NCBI GenBank assembly: GCA_035703165.1
Contig: DASSYR010000029.1
Location: 1 to 64,000, forward strand
DNA: 64,000 bases
Direction of reading: 5' to 3'
Source: AWTP1-9 sp035703165
GTDB taxonomy: Bacteria; Bacteroidota; Bacteroidia; Chitinophagales; Chitinophagaceae
A program made the translations under genes and the position numbers. The number at the start of each line of letters is the position of its first letter. The first letter of the stretch is position 1. The notes under the pieces were generated by a model. The model did not search any database. It saw only the letters and a program-made list of their open reading frames with translations, and was not told the origin of the DNA. Shown here one piece after another: positions 26,612-35,601 of the stretch.

Positions 26612-27409
26612 TTATTGTATCCATTCTATCTCTCCAAAATCATACTCTTCCTCAATTGAATGCTGTAAAACCAGTTTTCCCCGGAGGGTAACACTTTTCA
26701 CTGTAGCTTCAAAAACACGGTTGCTTTTTTTAAATTTGCTTGTTTGATGGATTTTATATAAATGGGAAGAGTAAGCTTCATAAATTTGTTTAAACCCGCT
26801 GTTTCGTAACTGCTTAAATCTTTCTAGTATACATTGATAAAGCTCCCCGGCCAGTTCAAAAGCATCAAAACTTTTCCCGGTAATTTGTTTTAATGAAACA
26901 GGGTTGAGTAGCGATTCAGAAAATTTGGTTTGGTTAATATTAATGCCAATACCAGCAATGGTATATTTATGGGTTATAGCTTGTTGTTTATCCTTATTCG
27001 TTTTTTCTGTTTTATCATTAGCCGATTCTGGTTTTAATCCAATTACATTTTCAATTAAAATACCCCCTGCCTTTCTGTCACGCCAATAAATATCGTTAGG
27101 CCATTTTATTTTTGTTTCATCGCCTGCGTATTTACTAAAAAAATCAAATGTACCCAATGCTATGGCAGCGCTTAACTGAAATTGCTCTCCCACACTTAGA
27201 AAAGTAGGCTCCAGTACAATGCTCATAGTAATATTTTCTCCCGGAGCTGCCGACCATTGTTTGTTCCGTTGCCCTTTTCCGGCGTATTGTTCGTGTGCAA
27301 ACCATGCCATACCGTGTTTTGCCAATCCTGTCCGAATTTGTTGCATGGCATAGTTGTTGGTACTATCTACAGAAGAAAGAAAGGTTATTGCGGGGATGGC
27401 TGGAGGCAT
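26612..27409 (-). CDS. birA: Biotin--[acetyl-CoA-carboxylase] ligase, short form without DNA-binding domain
   Basis: The 265-residue enzyme attaches biotin to carrier proteins. It begins directly with the ligase domain (FLSSVDSTNNYAMQQI) and shows GKGQRNKQWSAAPGENITMS and KWPNDIYWRDRKAGGILIE, the biotin and ATP sites. The N-terminal helix-turn-helix of E. coli BirA is missing, so it cannot repress biotin genes. A lysine-rich insertion of about 20 residues (NDKTEKTNKDKQQ) sits after the ILIE strand. It is divergent from rsfS, a common arrangement in Bacteroidota. Confidence 0.94.
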   Translation of the reverse strand: MPPAIPAITFLSSVDSTNNYAMQQIRTGLAKHGMAWFAHEQYAGKGQRNKQWSAAPGENITMSIVLEPTFLSVGEQFQLSAAIALGTFDFFSKYAGDETKIKWPNDIYWRDRKAGGILIENVIGLKPESANDKTEKTNKDKQQAITHKYTIAGIGININQTKFSESLLNPVSLKQITGKSFDAFELAGELYQCILERFKQLRNSGFKQIYEAYSSHLYKIHQTSKFKKSNRVFEATVKSVTLRGKLVLQHSIEEEYDFGEIEWIQ

Positions 27410-27609
27410 ATATATTAGTAGAAAAAGATTAGTAATTTTGGCAAGTTAAACTAAGTCTTTTAGTTTACGCCAATAGAGCATAAAAGTGAGATAAATTACT
27501 AAAGATTAATTGATAAGAGAAAGTGCGGAAAACAGACCGAGTATTATAAAAAGAAATTTAAATAAAATTTTTCCCTAATTAAGTAAAGGGGTAACAAAAC
27601 ACATAACAT

Positions 27610-28014
27610 TTGACAGCATTAACTGTATCAACTTCCAAAGCGAAAAAAAAAGCAACCAAGCTGACCCGTAACAGTAGCAATTTCAAAACTATTATTAAAG
27701 CTATTCAGCAAAAAAAGGGTGAAAATATTGTCAGCCTTGATTTAAGGAAAATACCAGAAGCAGTAGCCGATTTTTTTATTATTTGCGAAGCGTCGTCTAA
27801 TGTGCAGATAAAGGCTATTAGCGATGCAATAGAAATAGCAGTTAAACAAAATTGCCAGGAAAGGCCATTTAAGCATGAGGGGAGAGTAGGAGCTCATTGG
27901 GTATTAATTGATTATGTAAATGTGGTAGTTCATATTTTTTATCCGGACACACGTAAGTTTTACAGACTGGAAGAAATGTGGGCTGATGGGGGTATAACCG
28001 AACACAACGAATAG
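27610..28014 (+). CDS. rsfS: Ribosome silencing factor RsfS
   Basis: The 134-residue protein has a basic N-terminal tail and the RsfS/DUF143 domain: ENIVSLDLRKIPEAVADFFI, then CEASSNVQIKAISDAIE and WVLIDYVNVVVHIFYPDTR. It binds ribosomal protein uL14 and blocks subunit joining when nutrients are short. The start is TTG at 27610; the first in-frame ATG would lose most of the domain. It is followed by ftsH and lutC. Confidence 0.94.
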   Translation: MTALTVSTSKAKKKATKLTRNSSNFKTIIKAIQQKKGENIVSLDLRKIPEAVADFFIICEASSNVQIKAISDAIEIAVKQNCQERPFKHEGRVGAHWVLIDYVNVVVHIFYPDTRKFYRLEEMWADGGITEHNE

Positions 28015-28122
28015 CCCGTTAAAATTTGCCAAAAAGCAAACAAAAATGCTATAAAAATCATTATTAATAATACTTTGCAGGTTTAAATAAAAAGAAGCGA
28101 AGATTACAAAGAATAAAGAAAG

Positions 28123-30186
28123 ATGAATCAGAACCCTTCAAATATGAATAATCAGTCAGACAAGGAACGTCGTGGTCCCAAATTTAATATTTATTGGATT
28201 TACGGGTTGGTAGCCGTAGTGCTATTAGGGTTTCAATTTTTTAGAGGATTTACACCCGATGGAACGATTACATCCCAAGAGTTTTTTAAAGACACTTTGT
28301 TGGTAAACGGGGACGTAGCCTCTTATTTGGTAGTAAAAAATAAAGGAATAGTAAGGGTAACCATAAAACCGGAGTCTTTAAACAAATCGTATATAGCTAA
28401 TAAACTGGAGAGTTCCCGGGGGCCGGTAAATGGCAGGGGACCGCATTTTCAGTTTAATATACCCGATACAAAAACATTTGCTGAGCAGGTGGATGAAGTA
28501 TTTAAGGCTAATCCAAATTTGCCCAAGCCGAATTCTGATTACAAGGATGAAGAAAGCTGGCTGCCCAATATAGTATCCTTATTATTACCGGTTTTGTTAC
28601 TTATTGGCTTGTGGGTATTGTTAATGCGCAAAATGGGTGGCCCGGCTGGTGGCGGTGGCCCTGGAGGAATTTTTAACATTGGAAAATCAAAAGCAACTTT
28701 ATTTGATAAGGGTGCAAAAGTTAATATCACTTTTACAGATGTAGCCGGTTTGGAAGAGGCGAAAGAAGAAGTAATGGAGATTGTTGACTTTTTGAAAAAC
28801 CCCAAAAGATATACAGCGTTGGGTGGTAAAATACCTAAGGGAGCACTACTGATAGGCCCTCCGGGTACTGGTAAAACCCTATTAGCTAAGGCAGTGGCAG
28901 GAGAAGCCCAGGTTCCCTTTTTTAGTTTGAGCGGATCAGACTTTGTAGAATTATTTGTAGGGGTAGGTGCCAGCCGTGTGCGGGATTTATTTAAGACTGC
29001 CAGGGAAAAAGCGCCTTGTATAATTTTTATTGATGAGATAGACGCAATTGGACGTGCCCGTGGCCGAAATGCCATTATGAGCAATGACGAAAGAGAAAAT
29101 ACTTTAAACCAGTTGTTGGTTGAAATGGATGGGTTTGGAACCGATAGTGGTATTATTATTTTGGCTGCTACCAACAGACCAGATGTATTGGATTCGGCTT
29201 TATTACGCCCAGGTCGCTTTGACAGACAAATTTCTATTGACCGGCCTGATGTAAAAGGCAGAGAGGAAATATTTAAAGTGCATCTAAAGCCGATTAAAAT
29301 TTCTCAAAAACTTGATATACATAAACTGGCTGAACAAACACCAGGCTTTGCCGGTGCCGATATTGCCAATGTATGTAATGAAGCTGCATTGATTGCGGCC
29401 AGAAAAGGAAAGGATTCTGTAGAAATGGAAGATTTTCAAGACGCGGTTGATAGGGTAATTGGTGGTTTGGAAAAGAAAAATAAAATTATTTCGCCCGAAG
29501 AAAAAGAGATTATCGCTTACCACGAAGCCGGTCATGCCATTTGTGGATGGTATTTGGAACATGCTTATCCTTTATTAAAAGTAACAATCGTACCGAGAGG
29601 TACGGCAGCTTTGGGATATGCACAATACACTCCCAAAGAACAATATTTATACAATACCGATCAATTGATGGATCAGATTTGTATGACATTGGGAGGCAGA
29701 GCTTCAGAAGATATTTTCTTTGGAAAAATTTCAACCGGCGCCAGCAACGATTTACAGCAAATTACCAAGATGGCTTATTCCATGGTAACAGTGTATGGGA
29801 TGAACAATAAGGTAGGTAATATCAGTTTTTACGATCCCGCACAAGAAAATTATTTTACAAAACCGTATAGTGAGGAAACAGGTAAACTAATAGATGAGGA
29901 AGTAAGAAAATTAGTTGATGAAGCGTATAAACGTACCAAACAATTACTAACCGAACGAAAAGTAGAAGTAGAAAAGCTGGCTAAAGAATTATTGCAAAAA
30001 GAAGTGCTATTTCAAAGCGATGTGGAAGCGTTGATTGGCAAACGCCCTTATGAAGAAAAGAAGCCGGCAGATGTTATTCATGACACAACTCCAACGACGC
30101 AGGTAATAGATGCCAGTAATAATGGTTCACCAGTTAAGGAGGCTGACAGGGAAAAAGAATCAACAACTGAAAACCTGAATAGTTAA
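28123..30186 (+). CDS. ftsH: ATP-dependent zinc metalloprotease FtsH
   Basis: FtsH degrades membrane and regulatory proteins. The 687-residue protein has two membrane helices (about 23-41 and 148-166) around a periplasmic FtsH_ext domain. Next comes an AAA+ domain with Walker A GPPGTGKT (about 245), Walker B IIFIDEID and the second region of homology RPGRFDR. An M41 protease domain with zinc motif HEAGH (His about 467) follows. A Gly-rich linker (GGPAGGGGPGG) follows the second helix, and the tail is acidic. lutC starts two bases later. Confidence 0.97.
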   Translation: MNQNPSNMNNQSDKERRGPKFNIYWIYGLVAVVLLGFQFFRGFTPDGTITSQEFFKDTLLVNGDVASYLVVKNKGIVRVTIKPESLNKSYIANKLESSRGPVNGRGPHFQFNIPDTKTFAEQVDEVFKANPNLPKPNSDYKDEESWLPNIVSLLLPVLLLIGLWVLLMRKMGGPAGGGGPGGIFNIGKSKATLFDKGAKVNITFTDVAGLEEAKEEVMEIVDFLKNPKRYTALGGKIPKGALLIGPPGTGKTLLAKAVAGEAQVPFFSLSGSDFVELFVGVGASRVRDLFKTAREKAPCIIFIDEIDAIGRARGRNAIMSNDERENTLNQLLVEMDGFGTDSGIIILAATNRPDVLDSALLRPGRFDRQISIDRPDVKGREEIFKVHLKPIKISQKLDIHKLAEQTPGFAGADIANVCNEAALIAARKGKDSVEMEDFQDAVDRVIGGLEKKNKIISPEEKEIIAYHEAGHAICGWYLEHAYPLLKVTIVPRGTAALGYAQYTPKEQYLYNTDQLMDQICMTLGGRASEDIFFGKISTGASNDLQQITKMAYSMVTVYGMNNKVGNISFYDPAQENYFTKPYSEETGKLIDEEVRKLVDEAYKRTKQLLTERKVEVEKLAKELLQKEVLFQSDVEALIGKRPYEEKKPADVIHDTTPTTQVIDASNNGSPVKEADREKESTTENLNS

Positions 30187-30187
30187 A

Positions 30188-30829
30188 ATGAGAATTTCTC
30201 CCGCTAAGGAAAATATTTTAAAAAAGATAAGACAGGCATTGAGCATATCAATGCCTGTTCCTTTTCCGCAAAGCGAAGGAAATAATTCAGTATTTCAGCA
30301 AACTAAAGAAGAACTGGAAATAAAATTTGCTGAGGAATTTGCAAAGTTGCAGGGAAAGTTTGTGTACTGTGCCAGTGAGGAAGAATTAGGTCAAAGCCTT
30401 GCAAACTTGGCGAAGGTTATGAAGTGGAAGGAAATTTTTTGTGCTGAAAAAAGATTAAAAGAATTGTTGTCTGATAATGGGTTTAGCAACTTTTCTGAAC
30501 AGGAGTTATCATTGGCAGAGGTGAGTATTACTACCTGCGAATTGCTGGTAGCCCGAACCGGAACCATTGTATTAAGCAATGCTGGTGAGAGTGGTCGCAC
30601 CGTTAGTGTATATGCTCCCATACATATTTGTATTGCTTACGTGGATCAGTTGGTTTACGATATTAAAGACGCATTACAAAAGTTAAAGGAAAAATATGGC
30701 TCCCGGCCGCCTTCCTTAATAAGTTTTGCCACAGGCCCCAGTCGTACGGCGGATATAGAAAAAACATTAGTGGTGGGTGTACATGGCCCCAAAGAGGTAT
30801 ATTGTTTTCTAATTGAGACAAATAATTAA
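30188..30829 (+). CDS. lutC: LUD-domain protein LutC/YkgG
   Basis: The 213-residue protein carries the LUD (DUF162) domain of LutC: LLVARTGTIVLSNAGESGR and the end motif FATGPSRTADIEKTLVVGVHGP. In other bacteria it works with LutA and LutB in lactate oxidation. Here it sits directly after ftsH, with one base between stop and start, far from lutB at 10.5 kb. The ftsH-lutC order recurs in Bacteroidota, so this is not a recent rearrangement. Confidence 0.9.
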   Translation: MRISPAKENILKKIRQALSISMPVPFPQSEGNNSVFQQTKEELEIKFAEEFAKLQGKFVYCASEEELGQSLANLAKVMKWKEIFCAEKRLKELLSDNGFSNFSEQELSLAEVSITTCELLVARTGTIVLSNAGESGRTVSVYAPIHICIAYVDQLVYDIKDALQKLKEKYGSRPPSLISFATGPSRTADIEKTLVVGVHGPKEVYCFLIETNN

Positions 30830-31161
30830 TAGCATATTTATTTTCTTTTTTGCTTTTTGCAGCATAAGATTTTTCATATCTGACTTAAGAGGATGATGTG
30901 AGTGAAAAACGTAAGAGTAATGAACGAGTAATCTGTAGGTTTCCAGAAGTTGTTAAATTGATAAGATTGCATATTTAATTAAATAAAGGATATCTCTTTC
31001 TGTTAATAAGATAACCGATTTTCTTATAAATACCCAATAGGATTATATTGTGTAATAATAACTTGTGGTTAAGGAAACAAAACTGCTTTTAATTATATTG
31101 AGCTTCCCTTTGTACATCTATTTCATGTTAAACGCCTGTATTGTTTTATCTTTATATCATC
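30830..31161 (+). other. Intergenic region (332 bases), no gene seen
   Basis: This AT-rich stretch lies between lutC and the GGCT-fold gene. I see no RNA gene, strong hairpin or convincing small gene. A partial promoter (TTTC at 31121, TATCTTTA at 31147-31154) would place a transcript start almost on the ATG at 31162. Confidence 0.4.
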
Positions 31162-31593
31162 ATGGAAGAAAAGATTTATTACCTTTTTGTTTACGGATCA
31201 CTTCGCAGAGGGTTTCACAGTGAAGCGTATCAATACATCAGCAATTATTTTCATTTTGTTGGTGATGCGAAAGTAAAAGGTCTTTTATACGATCTGGGCC
31301 CTTATCCCGCTGCTGTTCCGGTTGGCGACGATCGGTTTATTGTAGGCGAACTCTATGAGATAAAAAATAAAAACGAATACGGGTGGGCATTAGCGCAATT
31401 AGACGATTATGAAGGATTAAATCCTATAGAGGGAGATATTCCTTTTTATAAAAGGGAGGCGGTAGAAGTTTTTATTAATGATCATATAATAAGAGCATGG
31501 GTTTATTGGTTTAATCAACCGGTGGAGGGTTATCCGCTAATTACTTCTGGGGATGTTTTGGAATATTTTCGACAAAAAATTAATAAAGAGTAA
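31162..31593 (+). CDS. Gamma-glutamylcyclotransferase-fold (AIG2-like) protein
   Basis: The 143-residue protein has the GGCT fold signature FVYGSLRRG near the start and the acidic region QLDDYEGLNP that holds the usual catalytic Glu. An aromatic C-terminal part (RAWVYWFNQPVEGYPLI) completes the barrel. Family members cleave gamma-glutamyl amides; the substrate here is unknown. I chose ATG 31162 because the seven codons upstream from TTG 31141 are not conserved-looking and overlap a putative promoter. The next gene follows its stop directly. Confidence 0.85.
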   Translation: MEEKIYYLFVYGSLRRGFHSEAYQYISNYFHFVGDAKVKGLLYDLGPYPAAVPVGDDRFIVGELYEIKNKNEYGWALAQLDDYEGLNPIEGDIPFYKREAVEVFINDHIIRAWVYWFNQPVEGYPLITSGDVLEYFRQKINKE

Positions 31594-32349
31594 ATGGATA
31601 CCCGAAATAAGAAAATTTATTTTCTTTCTGATTTTCATCTGGGGGCGCCTGATTATAAAAGCAGTTTAGAACGGGAAAAATTGCTTGTACAGTTTTTGGA
31701 TGAAATAAAAACAACTGCGGCAGAGATTTTTATTGTGGGCGATATGTTTGATTTTTGGTATGAGTATCGCCGGGTGGTGCCCAAAGGGTATGTTCGTCTT
31801 CTTGGAAAATTAGCTGAATTAACAGATTCTGGTATTCAAATTCATTTTTTTGTTGGTAACCACGATATGTGGATGAAAGGCTATTTCCAAAAAGAGTTGA
31901 ATATTCCTGTATATTTTGAGTCGCAGGAGTTTCTCAGAAACGGGAAAAAGATTTTAATTGGTCATGGTGATGGGCTTGGTCCGGGTGATTATGGATATAA
32001 AAGATTAAAAAAAATATTTCGCAACCCGTTTTGCCAGTGGTTGTTTGGAATATTACCGCCTTACGTTGGTATGGGGTTGGCGAATTATTTAAGCAGAAGG
32101 AGCCGTGCACAGACAGGAGCTACCGAAGAAAAATTTTTAGGAGAGGATAAAGAATGGTTGCTTGTTTATTGCAAAGAGATGCTTCAGCACCAGCATTATG
32201 ACTATTTCATATTTGGTCATCGGCATTTGGTGATAGATTTTCCGTTAAAAGATAACAGCCGTTATATTAATTTAGGCGATTGGATTCGTTATTTTAGCTA
32301 TGCAGAAATGGACGCAGAGGGGCTGACTTTGAAATATTATAAAAAATAA
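31594..32349 (+). CDS. lpxH: UDP-2,3-diacylglucosamine diphosphatase-like metallophosphoesterase
   Basis: The 251-residue protein has the calcineurin-like metal motifs in LpxH order: FLSDFHLGAP, VGDMFDFWYEY, VGNHDMWM, IGHGDGLGPGDYGYK and FGHRHL. LpxH removes UMP from UDP-2,3-diacylglucosamine to form lipid X in lipid A synthesis at the inner membrane. The Bacteroidota protein is annotated as LpxH by similarity; other lpx genes are not in the window. The ATG directly follows the stop of the previous gene and the next gene starts one base after its stop, so an operon is likely. Confidence 0.82.
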   Translation: MDTRNKKIYFLSDFHLGAPDYKSSLEREKLLVQFLDEIKTTAAEIFIVGDMFDFWYEYRRVVPKGYVRLLGKLAELTDSGIQIHFFVGNHDMWMKGYFQKELNIPVYFESQEFLRNGKKILIGHGDGLGPGDYGYKRLKKIFRNPFCQWLFGILPPYVGMGLANYLSRRSRAQTGATEEKFLGEDKEWLLVYCKEMLQHQHYDYFIFGHRHLVIDFPLKDNSRYINLGDWIRYFSYAEMDAEGLTLKYYKK

Positions 32350-32350
32350 A

Positions 32351-33172
32351 ATGAAGAGACAAGGTATCTATATTATTCATTTTTGTTTTTTTGTTTTCAC
32401 AGCTACCTGTTCTTTTTCGCAGGGAGATTCTTCGTTTTATCTAGACAAAACGATCAAAATTGATGCAGTAGATTTTACTGTAGATAACCTGGGAAACATT
32501 TATTTGCTTAGCAGTGGTAATCAGTTGAAAAAGATTAATAGTGATGGGGCTCAGGTTGCTATATTTAATGATGTAAAGAGATATGGAAAACTTTTTTCTA
32601 TTGATGTTACCAACTCGCTGAAGATTTTGCTTTATTATAAAACTTTTTCAACCGTTGTGGTGTTAGACAGGTTTTTGAATATGCAGAATACGATTGACTT
32701 GCGTTTGCAAAATATTTTTTTTGTAAAAGCTATAGCACAATCTTTTGACAATAACTTATGGGTTTTTGATGAACAGGACGCCAAATTAAAAAAGGTTGGG
32801 GAAGACGGTAAATTATTAAACGAAACGGTTGATTTTCGTCTTTTATTCGATACCACTCCATCTCCTTCACAAATTTTTGACCGCGATCGCTTTGTTTATC
32901 TTTACGATTCTTCAAAAGGAATGTTCATTTTCGATTATTACGGGGCTTTAAAAAACAATTTGCCTTACCGGGGATTAAAAAATGTACAGGTTATTGGTAA
33001 AACCATTTTTGGTATTAGAGACAATCAATTTTTTTCTTATACCTTAGGTGATATACAGGAAAAATTATTTTCATTACCTGTTAAAGAAGAAGAAACGCAA
33101 AAAATAGTAATTAGCCCTTCGGGTCTCTATACATTATATAATAACGAATTGCGTATTTACAGGTTTAGGTAG
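32351..33172 (+). CDS. Secreted beta-propeller-like protein of unknown function
   Basis: The 273-residue protein has a signal peptide (IYIIHFCFFVFTATCSFSQG). The mature part consists of repeated beta-blade-like units with patterns such as DNLGNIYLLSSGNQLKKI and LWVFDEQDAKLKKV, similar to NHL or six-bladed propellers. No catalytic motif is visible. It lies between the LpxH-type hydrolase and an MscS channel, with very short gaps, so it may be co-transcribed with envelope genes. Its role is unknown. Confidence 0.78.
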   Translation: MKRQGIYIIHFCFFVFTATCSFSQGDSSFYLDKTIKIDAVDFTVDNLGNIYLLSSGNQLKKINSDGAQVAIFNDVKRYGKLFSIDVTNSLKILLYYKTFSTVVVLDRFLNMQNTIDLRLQNIFFVKAIAQSFDNNLWVFDEQDAKLKKVGEDGKLLNETVDFRLLFDTTPSPSQIFDRDRFVYLYDSSKGMFIFDYYGALKNNLPYRGLKNVQVIGKTIFGIRDNQFFSYTLGDIQEKLFSLPVKEEETQKIVISPSGLYTLYNNELRIYRFR

Positions 33173-33183
33173 TTAATTTAAGT

Positions 33184-34263
33184 ATGAAGGATTTTTTTTC
33201 ACATATCATATTAGGGAATAGCATTGAAAGTTATGCGATAGTAAGCGGCATTATTTTAATAATGTTTGTTTTTAAAAAATATCTTTCCCGTTATATCGCC
33301 CGAATTCTTTTCAGATTCATGAATAAGGCAGGATCACAAGTAAGAAGAGAGCCCTTTGTTAAATTAGTTTTAGGCCCGCTGCAGCTATTTCTTATGATAG
33401 CTGTAATTATGCTCGCTATCGGACAATTAAATTTTCCGCCAGAATTAAATTTTAAAGTTTATAGAATTAATTTGCAGGGTTTAGCAGATAGTATTGGGGC
33501 AGCTATTCTTATTATTGCTTTAATCTGGCTTTTGTTAAGAGTGATTGATTTCATTGCCTTGGTAATGGAAGAAAAGGCCAACTTAACGGAAGATTTAAGC
33601 GATAACCAACTCATTGTTTTTTTTAAGGATTTTTTCAAAGTTATTGTAGTTATCATCGGAATTTTATTGCTTATCCGGTTTACTTTTCAAAAACAGATTG
33701 GCCCGCTTCTTACCGGCTTAAGTATTGTGGGAGCAGCAGTAGCATTAGCCGCAAGGGAAAGTTTGGAAAACCTTATTGCGTCTTTTATCATTTTTTTTGA
33801 TAAACCGTTTACGCTGGGCGATTTGGTTAAAGTACAAGCCGTTACCGGTACGGTGGAAAGAATTGGTTTGCGAAGCACCCGGATAAGAACCGATCAAAAA
33901 ACTTTTGTTACGGTTCCTAATAAGCAAATGGTAGATAGCTTACTTGATAATTTTTCGTTGCGAACACATCGTAGAGGAGAGCTAAGGCTGGAGCTCAATT
34001 CTCAAACGCCTTCTGATGATGTAAAAAAATTAATTGATAAAATAAAAGAGCTGCTTAAAAACGGCTATAGCATCGGCTTTATCAACGCTTCTGTTTACTT
34101 AACAGATGTTAACCGCAATGGAATTGTAGTGTTAGTTGAATATTTTACTGAGCCCATCAGCATGGATGTGTTTAACCAGGTACGAGAGCGATTTAATTTT
34201 GATGTATTGAAATTATTGGAAGACCATGAAATAAAACTGGCCATGCCTAAAGTGGAGATGTAA
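33184..34263 (+). CDS. MscS-family mechanosensitive channel
   Basis: The 359-residue protein has about four N-terminal helices, then the pore-lining helix region LTGLSIVGAAVALAARESLE and the beta domain ASFIIFFDKPFTLGDLVKV, which are MscS hallmarks. A C-terminal alpha/beta domain follows. It would open under membrane tension to release solutes. It follows the propeller-like gene by 11 bases and ends convergently with the thioredoxin-like gene. Confidence 0.92.
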   Translation: MKDFFSHIILGNSIESYAIVSGIILIMFVFKKYLSRYIARILFRFMNKAGSQVRREPFVKLVLGPLQLFLMIAVIMLAIGQLNFPPELNFKVYRINLQGLADSIGAAILIIALIWLLLRVIDFIALVMEEKANLTEDLSDNQLIVFFKDFFKVIVVIIGILLLIRFTFQKQIGPLLTGLSIVGAAVALAARESLENLIASFIIFFDKPFTLGDLVKVQAVTGTVERIGLRSTRIRTDQKTFVTVPNKQMVDSLLDNFSLRTHRRGELRLELNSQTPSDDVKKLIDKIKELLKNGYSIGFINASVYLTDVNRNGIVVLVEYFTEPISMDVFNQVRERFNFDVLKLLEDHEIKLAMPKVEM

Positions 34264-34300
34264 TTCCCAGTCCCCCTCTTTTTTATTACATTTTGTAGCT

Positions 34301-34822
34301 TTATTTGGCCTTTAAAAGTATTTCCCCCAGGTCTTTGTCGAACAAGCCGGATTGTCCATACTCTTCCACACGGCCAATTTCTTTACCGGCTTTTGTTACT
34401 ATAATAGTGGGAGCCTTGGTTATTCCTAATGCATCACTTAAAGAGCCAAGTGTTTTTTTGTTTCTATCCACACCAATCAAAGTAATCCGTTTCATGTTAA
34501 AATCTGCCTGGTTTAATAATTTTAGCAGCTGAGGAAAGATAATATGTGAGTCTTCACACCAGGTTCCGATAAATACCAATAATTGAATGGTATCTTTTAC
34601 TGCAGATAAATTGGTAACACATGCTGCATCCGGTTTGTACCAGCTAATATCACTGTGCATCCAGGTAAAGGCAGAATCCGTATTTAGCAGATCAATAGTT
34701 AAAATACCCTTTAAGGTTTTTAATCCATTTTTCGGGTCACTACTTACATCGTATTGCGTTTGTGAAATTGAATTAAGGGAAAAAGTGATAAGAAGAAATA
34801 GGGTAGTAAAAAGTTTGTTCAT
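34301..34822 (-). CDS. Periplasmic thioredoxin-like protein with WCxDS motif
   Basis: The 173-residue protein has a signal peptide (TTLFLLITFSLNSISQ) and a thioredoxin fold. The active site reads GTWCEDSH, so Cys89 is followed by Ser92 instead of a second Cys. It also has a cis-Pro region KAPTIIVTKAGKE. Such WCxDS proteins form a recognised group in Bacteroidota; the single Cys suggests a monothiol redox or binding role. Its ATG shares a base with the stop of the MerR gene (TAATG), which points to coupled translation. Confidence 0.85.
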   Translation of the reverse strand: MNKLFTTLFLLITFSLNSISQTQYDVSSDPKNGLKTLKGILTIDLLNTDSAFTWMHSDISWYKPDAACVTNLSAVKDTIQLLVFIGTWCEDSHIIFPQLLKLLNQADFNMKRITLIGVDRNKKTLGSLSDALGITKAPTIIVTKAGKEIGRVEEYGQSGLFDKDLGEILLKAK

Positions 34823-35328
34823 TATAGATTTGTTTTTAACTCCAGTAAAAAGGATTTTATTTTTTCTAAATTTTTAATGAGCTCCAGCTTTTCAGTGGCG
34901 TTTTTATTTTTTTTAAAGTATTCTTTAGCACCTTCAACCGTATATTTTTTTTGACGAAGCAGGTAATGGATAAGCTTGAGATTTTTTACATCTTCCGGCC
35001 GAAAATAGCGATCCCCTTTTTTATTTTTTTTGGGTTTGAGGATATCAAATTCAGTCTCCCAAAAACGAATTAGCGATTGATTTGCATGAAACATTTTAGC
35101 TACTTCGCCAATACTATAATATTGTTTTTTATATAAATCCTTATCCTCCGGTACTTCTACAAGCTCCGACTCTTTATCCATATCTTTAATAGACTTGCGA
35201 CCCCGCTTTTGTAACATTTTTTTCCCGGCTTTGTGTTTAGCATGAAATGATTCTGTTATTACATCCGGTTTTTTTAAATTATGCGGTTCCGATTCAAAAT
35301 CAAATGTTATTTGCTCATGTTTTGTCAC
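34822..35328 (-). CDS. MerR-family transcriptional regulator
   Basis: The protein has a MerR winged helix (YYSIGEVAKMFHANQSLIRF, then WETEFDILKPKK and DRYFRPEDVKNLKLI) and a short C-terminal helix but no effector-binding domain. The N-terminal 70 residues are polar. I chose GTG 35328 (168 residues, MTKHEQITFDF) because the codons before it, back to TTG 35376, encode an unlikely aromatic stretch. TTG 35331 is also possible. The gene is coupled to the thioredoxin-like gene downstream. Its targets are unknown. Confidence 0.82.
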   Translation of the reverse strand: MTKHEQITFDFESEPHNLKKPDVITESFHAKHKAGKKMLQKRGRKSIKDMDKESELVEVPEDKDLYKKQYYSIGEVAKMFHANQSLIRFWETEFDILKPKKNKKGDRYFRPEDVKNLKLIHYLLRQKKYTVEGAKEYFKKNKNATEKLELIKNLEKIKSFLLELKTNL

Positions 35329-35601
35329 CAATAAGAATTGATTATACAAATGTCTGTAAAAAAAAGATAATACCAATTAAAGGGGCTGCTTGGGATATAA
35401 AAGTTGCTCACATTGCAGTAGGCTGCAAAGATTTATGGGATGAAAATTTATGTTATAAAAATTGTTTGTTACAGGTTTTAATGGTTATCATAAAAACAGG
35501 CTCCATCCTCCCATACATAAAATCTACCGCAGGCTATGCCTCATCCTACAAAAATATTGCTGATATTATTTCCCCCTCACAATGTTCTGTTCTCAGTCAG
35601 G
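35329..35601 (-). other. Intergenic region with a repeated CAGGCT...CATCCT motif
   Basis: No gene is seen. Two related words lie 33 bases apart (CAGGCTCCATCCT at 35497-35509 and CAGGCTATGCCTCATCCT at 35530-35547). The second contains a small palindrome, AGGC-TAT-GCCT. No U-tract follows on either strand, so this is not an obvious terminator. Confidence 0.35.

Noticed and set aside
28539..29174. A 211-codon open frame on the minus strand inside ftsH
   Set aside because: It lies wholly within the strongly conserved ftsH coding sequence and its product shows no family or domain pattern; it is an antisense shadow.
30898..30978. A 26-codon frame starting with GTG in the gap after lutC
   Set aside because: It is short, has no start signal, terminator or recognisable pattern, and fits chance in AT-rich DNA.
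34301..34822. A standard CXXC thioredoxin
   Set aside because: The active site reads WCEDS with Ser in the second position, so a dithiol mechanism is not supported.
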